Assembly: GCA_029101345.1 (NCBI GenBank)
Contig: JAQXQU010000130.1
Location: 1-41,759 of the forward strand
Length of the DNA: 41,759 nucleotides
Direction: 5' to 3'
Origin: Erysipelotrichaceae bacterium
GTDB lineage: Bacteria; Bacillota_I; Bacilli_A; Erysipelotrichales; Erysipelotrichaceae
This document shows positions 24,710 to 32,673 of the stretch, piece by piece. Each line of letters starts with the position of its first letter. Positions within the stretch are counted from its first letter, which is position 1. The notes below the pieces were generated by a model that saw only the letters and a list, made by a program, of their open reading frames with translations, made no database searches and was not told the DNA's origin. Both the position numbers and the translations under genes were made by a program.

Positions 24710-24718
24710 ATAGTAACA
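24710..24718 (-). promoter_or_regulatory. Extended -10 promoter of hslO, predicted leaderless transcript
   Basis: On the minus strand TGTTACTAT, an extended -10 (TGn plus TACTAT), is followed after 6 nt by the hslO ATG. It sits between the ftsH terminator and hslO, with the -35 region overlapping the terminator T-run. Confidence 0.6.
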
Positions 24719-24724
24719 CATGCC

Positions 24725-24752
24725 AAATAAAAAGGTAAGTCTATGACTTACC
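24725..24752 (-). terminator. Terminator with the ftsH stop codon inside
   Basis: On the minus strand GGTAAGTC, loop ATA and GACTTACC are followed by TTTTTATTT. The ftsH stop TAG (24741-24743) spans the loop. Confidence 0.85.
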
Positions 24753-26753
24753 TTCCTCATCTGTCTCTTTCTTGCGACGTCTGCGCCGTGGTTTTGGAGT
24801 TTCTTCAGCACTAGCCGCTTCACTTTCATTGCTTTCAACAAGCTTTTCTTCAACAGGATCAGCCGCATTGATATCAATGACCTTCTCTTCCTCATTGAGG
24901 TTGACAAGAACACCATCCTTCAATTCATGTGTTCCATTCAATAGGCCTTCTATTTCTTCGGCTGTCAGTGTTTCAACCGCAATCAAAGCTTCAGCAATCT
25001 TCACAAGTTCCTCCCGATGATCAGAGATGATTCTCTTGGCATAATCATGGCAGTAATCAATGATCTTGCGAACTTCAATATCGATTTCATAGGCAACCTG
25101 TGCAGAAGCATTGGATTGTGATGCATAGTCTCTTCCTAAGAAGACAGAACCAGAACCGCTATCATATTGAACAGGTCCTAATTCTGACATGCCATAGGCT
25201 GTGACCATATCCTTGGCAATTCTTGTTGCCGATTGGATATCACCACTGGCGCCAGTTGTAATATCATCAAAGAAGACTTCTTCAGCAGCACGACCACCCA
25301 TATAGGAAGTGATGGTATCGATTAGTTCCTTGCGGGAATTGAGGATGCGTTCCTTCCTTGGAGTAATCAGGTTGTAGCCACCGGCTGAACCTCTTGGAAT
25401 AATTGTAACTTTCTGGACAATTGCGCCATCAGGCAGATTAAGACCGACAATGGCATGCCCGGCTTCATGGTAAGCAACCAGTTTCTTGGTGTGTTCATCA
25501 TAAGTGCGGGACTTCTTGGCTGGACCCATCATGACACGGTCAATTGCTTCATCAAGCTGTTCCAGCCTGATTTCCGTTTTATTTTCCCTGACCGTCAAAA
25601 TGGCAGCTTCATTCAGAACATTTTCAAGATCTGCACCTGAAAAGCCAGGTGTTCTTCTTGCCAAAGCAGCCAGATCAATATCACTTGATAGCTTCTTATT
25701 GCGAGCATGAACCTTTAGTATAGCCTCACGTCCCTTGACATCAGGAAGTGAAACAGTTATCTGGCGATCAAAACGGCCAGGTCTCAATAGGGCAGGGTCT
25801 AAGACATCTGGTCGATTGGTAGCGGCAATGACAATAACACCACTATTGTCACTCATGCCATCCATTTCAACCAGCATCTGGTTCAAAGTCTGTTCTCTTT
25901 CATCGTGGCCGCCACCAAAGCCAGCACCTCTTTGACGACCAACTGCATCGATTTCATCAATGAAAATCATACATGGTGCTGTCTGCTTGGCTTTCTTGAA
26001 CATATCGCGGACACGGCTGGCACCAACACCAACAAACATTTCAACAAAGTCAGAACCGGAAATGGAATAGAATGGGACATTGGCTTCACCAGCTACCGCT
26101 TTTGCCAGCAAGGTCTTACCGGTTCCTGGTGGACCAACCATGATAATGCCCTTTGGAATCCGAGCACCCATCTTGGCAAACTTGCGTGGTGATTTCAGAT
26201 AATCAATGATTTCGGCCATTTCCTCTTTTTCTTCATCACAGCCAGCAACATCAGAGAAGCGGACACGGATGTTATCTTCCAGACGTGCTCTTGATTTCGA
26301 GAAGTCAAAGGCCTGCTTATTGGCATTATTAGCTGTCATCTTGGTAATGAAGAAGAAGCCAAATGCCGCAAAAAGAACCAAAGGAATAATAGTTGAAAGA
26401 ACATCAACCCAGATTGATTTGGCATTGGAGTCAACTATTTCAAAAGAATCTATATCCTTCAGCTCTTCCAAAAGAGTTGCGGATGAGCTTTCGGTATTGG
26501 GAATGACAGTTGTAAACTGCGCCTTGGTACCATCTTCCTTTTCGTAAACACCGGAGACGGTAATGGTGTTGTAATTGACAGCCGCTTTGGCTTCAATTAC
26601 CTGATTCTGGCTGACAATAGCAGTGAATTGCGTATAGTTCAGCTGTGTTGTGCCTTTGCCCATTGTACCTGTAAACAGCATCATGACTAAGAATGCCGAA
26701 ACAACAAAATAAGGCATAAAGCTAATGGTTTTTCTGTTATTTGGATTGTTCAT
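24741..26753 (-). CDS. ftsH: ATP-dependent zinc metalloprotease FtsH
   Basis: A 670-residue membrane AAA+ protease that degrades misfolded membrane proteins and short-lived regulators. Two membrane helices (near residues 12-27 and 110-136) flank an external domain. Then follow Walker A GPPGTGKT, Walker [12 protein letters not shown], the Arg-rich second region of homology, and the zinc motif HEAGH with its downstream Asp ligand. The Glu/Arg/Lys-rich tail ([11 protein letters not shown]) is disordered. Its ribosome-binding site AAGGAG is formed by the last codons of hpt. The gene ends in a terminator hairpin. Confidence 0.98.
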   Translation of the reverse strand: MNNPNNRKTISFMPYFVVSAFLVMMLFTGTMGKGTTQLNYTQFTAIVSQNQVIEAKAAVNYNTITVSGVYEKEDGTKAQFTTVIPNTESSSATLLEELKDIDSFEIVDSNAKSIWVDVLSTIIPLVLFAAFGFFFITKMTANNANKQAFDFSKSRARLEDNIRVRFSDVAGCDEEKEEMAEIIDYLKSPRKFAKMGARIPKGIIMVGPPGTGKTLLAKAVAGEANVPFYSISGSDFVEMFVGVGASRVRDMFKKAKQTAPCMIFIDEIDAVGRQRGAGFGGGHDEREQTLNQMLVEMDGMSDNSGVIVIAATNRPDVLDPALLRPGRFDRQITVSLPDVKGREAILKVHARNKKLSSDIDLAALARRTPGFSGADLENVLNEAAILTVRENKTEIRLEQLDEAIDRVMMGPAKKSRTYDEHTKKLVAYHEAGHAIVGLNLPDGAIVQKVTIIPRGSAGGYNLITPRKERILNSRKELIDTITSYMGGRAAEEVFFDDITTGASGDIQSATRIAKDMVTAYGMSELGPVQYDSGSGSVFLGRDYASQSNASAQVAYEIDIEVRKIIDYCHDYAKRIISDHREELVKIAEALIAVETLTAEEIEGLLNGTHELKDGVLVNLNEEEKVIDINAADPVEEKLVESNESEAASAEETPKPRRRRRKKETDEEGKS

Positions 26754-26757
26754 TTAT

Positions 26758-27297
26758 CTACTCCTTGTAACATTCTTCCTTTAATACGCCAATATAAGGA
26801 AGATTACGATATTTCTGATTGAAATCAAGTCCATAACCGACAACAAATTCATTAGGAACTTCAAAACCAACATATTCACCTTCAATTTGAACTTTTCTTC
26901 TTGAAGGCTTGTCAAGAAGAGTCGCAATTCTGACATCACTTGCGCCCTTTTTGTACATCAGTTCCTTGACAGATGTCAAAGTCTTGCCTGTATCAATAAT
27001 ATCTTCAACAATCAGTACCTTTCGACCAACAATCGAACGGTCCAAATCCTTGACAATTCGAACATCGCCTTCTGATTCAGTTCCGACATAGCTGGAAACA
27101 TCCATGAAGTCGATTTCAATATCAAGTCTTATCTGCTTGATGAGTTCAGCCATAAATGGCACTGAACCCTTCAAAAGCCCGACAACCACCGGTTCTTCTT
27201 CCGCATAATCATCAGTAATCATTTTGCCCATCTCCTTGGTTCTGGCAATGATTTCCTCTTCTGTAATCAGAACTTTTCCAATATCTTTATGTATCAT
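26758..27297 (-). CDS. hpt: Hypoxanthine phosphoribosyltransferase
   Basis: A 179-residue purine salvage enzyme that joins hypoxanthine or guanine to PRPP. VGLLKGSVPFMAEL binds pyrophosphate, and VLIVEDIIDTGKTL is the PRPP-binding motif with its acidic pair. FEVPNEFVVGYGLDFNQKYRNLP is the C-terminal purine-binding signature. GGAGG precedes the ATG. It lies 19 bases after tilS and 4 bases before ftsH; in B. subtilis, TilS and HprT also regulate ftsH expression, and the same may hold here. Confidence 0.97.
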   Translation of the reverse strand: MIHKDIGKVLITEEEIIARTKEMGKMITDDYAEEEPVVVGLLKGSVPFMAELIKQIRLDIEIDFMDVSSYVGTESEGDVRIVKDLDRSIVGRKVLIVEDIIDTGKTLTSVKELMYKKGASDVRIATLLDKPSRRKVQIEGEYVGFEVPNEFVVGYGLDFNQKYRNLPYIGVLKEECYKE

Positions 27298-27316
27298 GTG
27301 AAGACCTCCGATGTTC

Positions 27317-28498
27317 TTATAATTTTATCATAAACAGATTATGTTTAATAGAGTAATGATCAACGTCACATCCGAGCCCTGGGACCAGAATAATCTTATT
27401 GGCAGAACTGAGCATCACCGGATATGATAGTCGTTCAAGCTTGGGGATTTTTTTGTCAATGAAGAAGCGACTTAGTTTCTTGGTGCCATATTTCATTCTG
27501 ATTTCATCATCAGCTCTGGCATTTCTGATAATAAGCGGAAAATCCTCAGCCTTAAGACTGACACCTTCAAAGCTGCTGCCCTTTTTGGCTAAGCGGAAAT
27601 GCTGGTGCTTGAGAGTCTTGATGCTATCAATCACTATTTCATAGTCTTCAGGCCTATCACCTGTCTGCAGATAGCCGTATTCCTTGACCAGGAGCTTATC
27701 ACCAATTGTCATCATGAAATCATCAGCATCCCGAAGCTGTCTTTTGATTTCCAGAAGATGGCTTTTTGATAGCCGTTCATTTAGAAATTCACATAAAAGC
27801 TCCTCAAGATAGGGATACGATAATAGTTTATCAAGAGACAAGCGCTTTTGCTTGCCAATAAAGTGCTTAATATCCTTTAGAATCAAGGCTTTTTCCTGAT
27901 TCCTGGCTTTGATTTCATCTAGAAGCTTTTGACGCTTGTTCTCAGTAAGCAACAGCTGATGGCGTACGCGGTTTCTTTCATAGATTTCCAGCTCATTTGA
28001 TTCATCAAGGCCATATTCGATGCCCTTTTCCTTGCAATATGCAACAAGTTCACTCTTTCTTTTCTTCAAAAGAGGCCGAATGACAGTCAGACCATCAATG
28101 ATATTTCTTCTTCTTAAGCCATAATAGGAAGGAACGAGATTCTTTTCCTTTTGCATAACATAGGTCTCAAGCAAATCGTCCTGATGATGGGCGACTAGAA
28201 CCCCATCAAGCTTTCTCTCTTTGACGATCTTATTAAAGTAGGCATATCTTTCCCTGCGGGCCTGATCCTGAAAATTCCCAGCCTGATATTTGCCACCATC
28301 AAGAACATGCAGCTCCAGGTGATATTTTGCGCAATAGTCTTCGACAATCCACTGGTCACGCATTGCTGTTGGGCGCTTGTGGTAATTGACATGGGCCACT
28401 TCAGGATTTAACCCTTTGTTTCTAACCAAATCCAAAAGGGCCATTGAATCTGGCCCTCCTGATACGGCTACGAGATATTTTCCTTTTAGGTATTGCAT
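27317..28498 (-). CDS. tilS: tRNA(Ile)-lysidine synthetase
   Basis: A 393-residue ATP-dependent ligase that attaches lysine to C34 of tRNA-Ile(CAU) so that it reads AUA. The N-type ATP pyrophosphatase motif SGGPDS is at residues ~14-19, followed by HVNYHKRP, HHQDDLLETY and a central Arg-rich tRNA-binding part; the C-terminal domain ends with RFFIDKKIPKLER. It overlaps ychF by one base (TAATG). A partly degenerate middle domain is normal for short TilS proteins. Confidence 0.95.
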   Translation of the reverse strand: MQYLKGKYLVAVSGGPDSMALLDLVRNKGLNPEVAHVNYHKRPTAMRDQWIVEDYCAKYHLELHVLDGGKYQAGNFQDQARRERYAYFNKIVKERKLDGVLVAHHQDDLLETYVMQKEKNLVPSYYGLRRRNIIDGLTVIRPLLKKRKSELVAYCKEKGIEYGLDESNELEIYERNRVRHQLLLTENKRQKLLDEIKARNQEKALILKDIKHFIGKQKRLSLDKLLSYPYLEELLCEFLNERLSKSHLLEIKRQLRDADDFMMTIGDKLLVKEYGYLQTGDRPEDYEIVIDSIKTLKHQHFRLAKKGSSFEGVSLKAEDFPLIIRNARADDEIRMKYGTKKLSRFFIDKKIPKLERLSYPVMLSSANKIILVPGLGCDVDHYSIKHNLFMIKL

Positions 28499-29601
28499 TA
28501 GACATTGAAACGGAAATGCATGATATCGCCATCCTTAGGCAGATAATCCTTGCCTTCAAGACGCAGTTTTCCGTTTTCCTTGAGTTTAGCTTCTGTCTTA
28601 TATTCCATGATATCCTCATAGGAATAGACTTCGGCTTTGATAAAGCCTTTTTCGAAATCGGAGTGAATGACACCAGCACAATTTGGAGCAGTCATGCCAT
28701 CCTTGAAAGTCCAGCCACGGCATTCATCCTTGCCTACTGTAAAGAAGGTCTTAAGGCCTAAGGTCTTATAAGCCTTGAGAATCAGTTCATCAAGACCCGA
28801 TCTTTCAATGCCAAGCTCATTAAGAAAGGCCAGCTTTTCATCCTTTGGCAAATCCGAAAGCTCTTCTTCAATCTGAGCAGAAATTGCAACAACTTCAGAG
28901 CCTTCCTTCTGAGCCAATTCCCTGACTCGCACATAATTTGGATTGTTTTCCGGTGTATTGATCTCATCATCCTTAAGATTGGCAATATAGATGACTGGCT
29001 TTAAAGTCAGGAAATTGAAATTCTTAAGATAAGCTCTTTCATCATCAGCAAAATCATAGGAACGAAGAACATCGCCCTTCTTAAGACAGTCTTTGACCTT
29101 AGTCAGAACATTATATTCCCTGATAGCATCCTTATCCTTGGAAGACAGAGCCTTCTTTTCAACTTTGCCAATTCTGTTTTCACATGTTGCATAGTCAGCC
29201 ATAATCAGTTCCATATTGATGATATCAATATCTTCAATTGGATCAATGCGGTTATAGACATGCTGGATGTCATCATCTTCAAAGCATCTGACTACATGAC
29301 AGATAGCGTCTGTCTCTCTGATGTTAGCCAGGAACTTATTGCCAAGGCCTTCACCATTGGAGGCACCTTTGACAAGCCCTGCAATATCAGTAAATTCAAA
29401 AGTCGTAAAGATTGTACGCTGTGGTTCAAAGAGCTCGCTTAATCTGATCAGTCTTTCATCCTTGACTTCAACAACACCAACATTGGGCTCGATAGTCGCA
29501 AATGGATAGTTGGCTGCTTCGACACGGCTATTGGTAATGGCATTGAACAATGTTGACTTGCCGACATTTGGCAGTCCGACAATACCGGCTGTTAAACTCA
29601 T
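28498..29601 (-). CDS. ychF: Redox-responsive ATPase/GTPase YchF (OLA1 family)
   Basis: A 367-residue Obg-related P-loop protein that binds ribosomes and hydrolyses ATP. GLPNVGKSTLFNAIT is at ~8-22, then a switch II DIAGLVKGAS. The YchF-specific base-recognition site is NLKD in place of NKxD. A TGS domain (FFTVGKDECRGWTFKDG, YEDIMEY) fills the C-terminal quarter. GAGGTGA precedes the ATG. It is the first gene of the ychF-tilS-hpt-ftsH unit. Confidence 0.97.
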   Translation of the reverse strand: MSLTAGIVGLPNVGKSTLFNAITNSRVEAANYPFATIEPNVGVVEVKDERLIRLSELFEPQRTIFTTFEFTDIAGLVKGASNGEGLGNKFLANIRETDAICHVVRCFEDDDIQHVYNRIDPIEDIDIINMELIMADYATCENRIGKVEKKALSSKDKDAIREYNVLTKVKDCLKKGDVLRSYDFADDERAYLKNFNFLTLKPVIYIANLKDDEINTPENNPNYVRVRELAQKEGSEVVAISAQIEEELSDLPKDEKLAFLNELGIERSGLDELILKAYKTLGLKTFFTVGKDECRGWTFKDGMTAPNCAGVIHSDFEKGFIKAEVYSYEDIMEYKTEAKLKENGKLRLEGKDYLPKDGDIMHFRFNV

Positions 29602-29636
29602 ATTTTCACCTCAATAACGAATATTCATTCCAAACT

Positions 29637-29642
29637 ATAGTA
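29637..29642 (-). promoter_or_regulatory. Probable -10 box of ychF
   Basis: Minus-strand TACTAT (overlapping TATACT) lies 35 bases before the ychF ATG and gives a ~30 nt leader with GAGGTGA. The -35 is not clear. Confidence 0.35.
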
Positions 29643-29659
29643 TATACAAAAAGCTGTAA

Positions 29660-29717
29660 ATAAACAAAAAAGCTGATGACCAGTCAGCTTTTTTGCTTGA
29701 ATTAGAAGATTCTCAAT
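29660..29717 (-). ncRNA. Candidate small RNA transcription unit
   Basis: A good promoter (29724-29752) points into about 23 unstructured bases followed by a strong terminator (29666-29694), with no ORF. The predicted transcript is ~58 nt. It may instead be a short leader of ychF. Confidence 0.3.
29666..29694 (-). terminator. Strong terminator downstream of the candidate small RNA
   Basis: AAAAAAGCTGA, loop TGACCAG and TCAGCTTTTTT form an 11-bp stem with T-runs on both strands, so it can act in either direction. The prmC operon already has its own terminator upstream. Confidence 0.8.
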
Positions 29718-29723
29718 GAAAAA

Positions 29724-29752
29724 ATTATCACTATCTATATATAACCATGCAA
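29724..29752 (-). promoter_or_regulatory. Orphan promoter upstream of a terminator
   Basis: On the minus strand TTGCAT (29747-29752), exactly 17 bases, and GATAAT (29724-29729). The first ORF downstream is ychF, beyond a terminator. Confidence 0.45.
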
Positions 29753-29784
29753 TTGTGACAGTTTCGTGAAATATAGGATAAAAA

Positions 29785-29798
29785 TGTAAACGCTACCA
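29785..29798. promoter_or_regulatory. cre-like site
   Basis: TGTAAACGCTACCA fits the CcpA box TGWAANCGNTNWCA except at one W position. It lies about 33 bases upstream of the orphan promoter and overlaps the T-run of the prmC terminator. A chance match is possible. Confidence 0.3.
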
Positions 29799-29823
29799 AA
29801 AAAACCTAGGCTTACCTAGGTTT
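29795..29823 (-). terminator. Terminator with the prmC stop codon in its loop
   Basis: On the minus strand AAACCTAGG, loop TAAG and CCTAGGTTT run into a T7 tract. The prmC stop TAA (29812-29814) forms the loop. Confidence 0.9.
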
Positions 29824-30663
29824 CAAGATGATTCTCATCATGCGATCATTGTGGCCAAGGTCCTTGAAGACCTCAATCTGTGCATCCGGGAAATGCTCAC
29901 GTGCCAGCCTTGTGAGATTATCCCTTTGGTCATAGCCCATCTCAAAGAAAATCAGGCCATCTTCCTTGACCAGTTTCTTGGCATCAGCTAGAATCATGCG
30001 ATAAAACTTGAGACCATCATCGCCCCCAAACAAAGCGACATGAGGTTCATAATCAACCACACTGCTTTCAAGCTTTTCATCAGCTTTGATATATGGTGGA
30101 TTGGATACCAGAACATCAAGTTTCAGACCAGCTTCTAGCATCGGTTCACACATTGAACCCTGATAGAAATGAATATCAGCTTCATTAAGAAGAGCATTCT
30201 CCCTAGCTACTTTCAAGGCATCAGAAGAGATATCAGACGCATGGACTTCAAAGCGTGGTTCTTCCTTCTTAAGGGCAATGGCAATAGCGCCAGAACCGGT
30301 GCCTATATCACCAACCACAAGCTTATCAGCCTTGATTTCATCTGTAGTAGCTAAAATCAGACCAATCAGTTCTTCCGTTTCGTAGCGTGGTATCAAGACA
30401 TCCTTTCCAACTTTGAGCTTATAGCCAAAGAAATAGGAATAGCCAAGAACATAATTCATCGGCTCATGATCAAGGATGCGCTGAACACCTGCATGAAAAC
30501 GTTCTTCAATGATTGCCAAGGCTTCATTGTCCTTTTCCAGATAGAGATCAACATCATGTTCGTTGCATAATTCAAACAGATAAGCCCTTAAGGTTTCTCG
30601 GCTGACATCGGCCTCTTCGCATTCCCGATAATAGGAATGCAGCAGTTTATTATAGGTGCTCAT
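29812..30663 (-). CDS. prmC: Release factor N5-glutamine methyltransferase
   Basis: A 283-residue SAM methyltransferase that methylates the Gln of the GGQ motif in release factors. An N-terminal helical domain binds the factor. VGDIGTGSGAIAIALKKE is the SAM motif and VSNPPYIK the NPPY catalytic motif. The ATG lies 14 bases inside prfA, its substrate's gene, and the usual prfA-prmC pair is kept. Its stop codon forms the loop of the terminator. Confidence 0.97.
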   Translation of the reverse strand: MSTYNKLLHSYYRECEEADVSRETLRAYLFELCNEHDVDLYLEKDNEALAIIEERFHAGVQRILDHEPMNYVLGYSYFFGYKLKVGKDVLIPRYETEELIGLILATTDEIKADKLVVGDIGTGSGAIAIALKKEEPRFEVHASDISSDALKVARENALLNEADIHFYQGSMCEPMLEAGLKLDVLVSNPPYIKADEKLESSVVDYEPHVALFGGDDGLKFYRMILADAKKLVKEDGLIFFEMGYDQRDNLTRLAREHFPDAQIEVFKDLGHNDRMMRIILKPR

Positions 30664-31726
30664 TTAAAAGCTTCTCTTTGTCATCATTAGCTAATAAGGC
30701 ATCGATGACATCACCAAGTTTGCCTTCCATGATGCGGTCAAGCTGATTGATAGTCAAGCCGATGCGATGATCAGAAACGCGGTTCTGTGGGTAGTTGTAG
30801 GTTCTGATCTTTTCTGAACGATCACCAGTTCCAATCTTGGATCTTCTGATAGCACCAGCTTCTGCTTCCTTTTGTTCCTTATAGTATTGGTAAACACGGG
30901 AACGGATAATACGCAATGCTGTCTCCCTATTGGACATCTGGGATCTTCCATCCTGGCAGTTGACGCTAATTCCTGTTGGCTTATGAGTGACACGGACAGC
31001 AGAATCGGTCTTGTTGATATGCTGACCACCAGCACCTGAAGCACGATGGGTTTCAATTTCCAAATCGGAATCAGGGATTTCAATATCCTCATCTTCAACA
31101 TCCGGGAAGACAATAACAGTAGCTGTTGAAGTATGGACACGGCCCTGGGTTTCCGTCTTAGGAACACGCTGGACGCGATGAGCACCACTTTCAAATTTGA
31201 AATAGCGATAAGCATCCTGGCCCTTGACGGCAAATGATATCAAAGCATAGCCACCTGCTTCAGATTCTGATGATTCCATGACTTCAACCTTAAAGCCTTT
31301 TGATTCAGCATAATAGCTGTACATCCTGAATAAGTCACCAGCAAAGATATTTCCTTCATCACCACCAGCTGCACCTCTGATTTCAACCAGACAGTCATAG
31401 GAGTCTTCAGGGTCTCTTGGAAGCAGGAGCTGTTCAATATGCTTATCAAGCTCCGCAAGTCCTTGCTTGGCTTCATCAAGTTCCAAAGCAGCCATTTCCC
31501 TGATTTCTTCATCGTCATCATCAACCATCATTGATGCTTCCTCAATGGCATTATTAAGACGCTTGTATTCCTGATAGGCTTCATAGGCACCCTTTAAAGA
31601 TGCCTGTTCCTTTGATAGCTTGGTATAGGTTTTGACATTGGAAACATTCTCATCTATTAGCATTAAATCGCCAATTTCCAGATATCTCTTTTCAATTTCC
31701 TGTAATTTCTGTATTCTTGCGTCCAT
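30650..31726 (-). CDS. prfA: Peptide chain release factor 1
   Basis: A 358-residue class I release factor that reads UAA and UAG. GAGGQHINKTDSAVR, with the catalytic GGQ, is near residue 231. The stop-codon recognition element is RVPKTETQGRVHTS; the P-x-T tripeptide marks RF1 rather than RF2. The C-terminal Arg/Gln-rich helix is normal. The start has TTGGAGAG. It lies between tdk and prmC, the same order as in other Bacillota. Confidence 0.97.
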   Translation of the reverse strand: MDARIQKLQEIEKRYLEIGDLMLIDENVSNVKTYTKLSKEQASLKGAYEAYQEYKRLNNAIEEASMMVDDDDEEIREMAALELDEAKQGLAELDKHIEQLLLPRDPEDSYDCLVEIRGAAGGDEGNIFAGDLFRMYSYYAESKGFKVEVMESSESEAGGYALISFAVKGQDAYRYFKFESGAHRVQRVPKTETQGRVHTSTATVIVFPDVEDEDIEIPDSDLEIETHRASGAGGQHINKTDSAVRVTHKPTGISVNCQDGRSQMSNRETALRIIRSRVYQYYKEQKEAEAGAIRRSKIGTGDRSEKIRTYNYPQNRVSDHRIGLTINQLDRIMEGKLGDVIDALLANDDKEKLLNEHL

Positions 31727-31727
31727 C

Positions 31728-32324
31728 TTATCTCTCCAATCTTGCTGGCTTGCCTAAGACCTTATGACAATGGCGGCATCTGGCTTCATAGCTCTCAGCA
31801 GCACCAACCATGATAATTGGATCATCCCACTTGGCAGGCTCACCATTGATAATACGCTGGGTTCTGGTTGCTGGACCGCCACAGGAATTGCAGACAGCAG
31901 TCAGCTTGGTACAGAATTCAGCCTGGGTGATGAGCTTAGGCATTGGTCCAAATGGTTCACCTCTGAAATCAGTATCAAGGCCAGCTGCCATGACTCTGAT
32001 TCCCCGATCCGCTAAGATATTGGCTATTTCACAGATTTCATCGCCAAAGAACTGCACTTCATCAATGGCAACAACCTGGGTATTATCCTTGACCATCTCC
32101 AATATTTCCGAGGCCTTGGAAATGACATGGCTTTCAACGAAAGAACCAGCATGTGATACTACTTTGGTTTCTGAATAGCGGTTGTCAATAACCGGCTTGA
32201 AGACCATGATATTCTTCTTGGCAAATTCCAGAACCTTGATTCTTCTGATCAGTTCTTCTGTCTTGCCGGCAAACATGCAACCAGTGATGGTTTCAACCCA
32301 ACCATCCTTATACATCTGATACAT
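31728..32324 (-). CDS. tdk: Thymidine kinase (type II)
   Basis: A 198-residue kinase that salvages thymidine to dTMP. The P-loop [15 protein letters not shown] is at ~16-30, AIDEVQFF holds the catalytic Glu, and CNSCGG with CRHCHK forms the zinc lasso. [13 protein letters not shown] is the substrate lid region. The start is the first of two ATGs and has AAAGGAG 9 bases upstream. tdk-prfA-prmC overlap or abut within 2 bases, so they form one operon. Confidence 0.97.
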   Translation of the reverse strand: MYQMYKDGWVETITGCMFAGKTEELIRRIKVLEFAKKNIMVFKPVIDNRYSETKVVSHAGSFVESHVISKASEILEMVKDNTQVVAIDEVQFFGDEICEIANILADRGIRVMAAGLDTDFRGEPFGPMPKLITQAEFCTKLTAVCNSCGGPATRTQRIINGEPAKWDDPIIMVGAAESYEARCRHCHKVLGKPARLER

Positions 32325-32349
32325 CAGCTATTTCTCCTTTGCAAACTAT

Positions 32350-32379
32350 AAAAAATAAGGGATGCAACCCTTATTTTTT
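32350..32379 (-). terminator. Terminator containing the rpmE stop codon
   Basis: AAAAAATAAGGG, a six-base loop and CCCTTATTTTTT form a 12-bp stem. The rpmE stop (32371-32373) is in the 5' arm on the minus strand. It could work in both directions. Confidence 0.85.
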
Positions 32380-32580
32380 AAGACCATATTTCTTATTGAA
32401 TTTTTCAATTCTTCCGGCTGCAGCTGCGAATCTCTGTCTACCAGTATAGAATGGGTGGCAGTTTGAACATGTATCAACCTTGATTCCGTCTGTCTTAGTA
32501 GAACCAGTTTCAAATGTAGCACCACAACCTGTGCAAGTGACAGTTACTGTCTGATATTTAGGATGAATTCCGTTTTTCAT
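32371..32580 (-). CDS. rpmE: Ribosomal protein bL31, zinc-binding form
   Basis: A 69-residue large-subunit protein. Four Cys in CTGC and CSNC form the zinc ribbon of the C+ type, so it is the zinc-dependent paralogue. [10 protein letters not shown] is the family signature. ATG 32580 is chosen because MKNGIHPKY is the conserved N-terminus and AGGGAGAA lies upstream; an ATG 15 bases earlier has no such site. It has its own promoter and a leader hairpin, and ends in a terminator. Confidence 0.97.
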   Translation of the reverse strand: MKNGIHPKYQTVTVTCTGCGATFETGSTKTDGIKVDTCSNCHPFYTGRQRFAAAAGRIEKFNKKYGLKK

Positions 32581-32596
32581 TTCTTCTCCCTTCATG

Positions 32597-32621
32597 CCTT
32601 GGGTATCCTATCAACCCAAAG
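32597..32621 (-). promoter_or_regulatory. Leader hairpin of rpmE, possible L31 autoregulatory structure
   Basis: On the minus strand CTTTGGGT, a nine-base loop (TGATAGGAT) and ACCCAAGG form an 8-bp stem in the ~50 nt 5' leader, 16 bases before the ATG. Ribosomal-protein leader structures for L31 are known in several bacterial groups; whether this belongs to one was not tested. Confidence 0.45.
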
Positions 32622-32638
32622 AAAGTATTTGCCTAATC

Positions 32639-32667
32639 ATATTAACAGATTAGCTCTCTTTTGTAAA
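32639..32667 (-). promoter_or_regulatory. rpmE promoter
   Basis: On the minus strand TTTACA (32662-32667), 17 bases, and TAATAT (32639-32644). It begins 6 bases after the murA stop. Confidence 0.65.
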
Positions 32668-32673
32668 CTCAAA

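Noticed and set aside
24704-24916. A 71-residue extension of HslO into ftsH
   Set aside because: It is ftsH 3' sequence in another frame, very Lys/Arg-rich, would include the ftsH terminator, and is not part of Hsp33 proteins.
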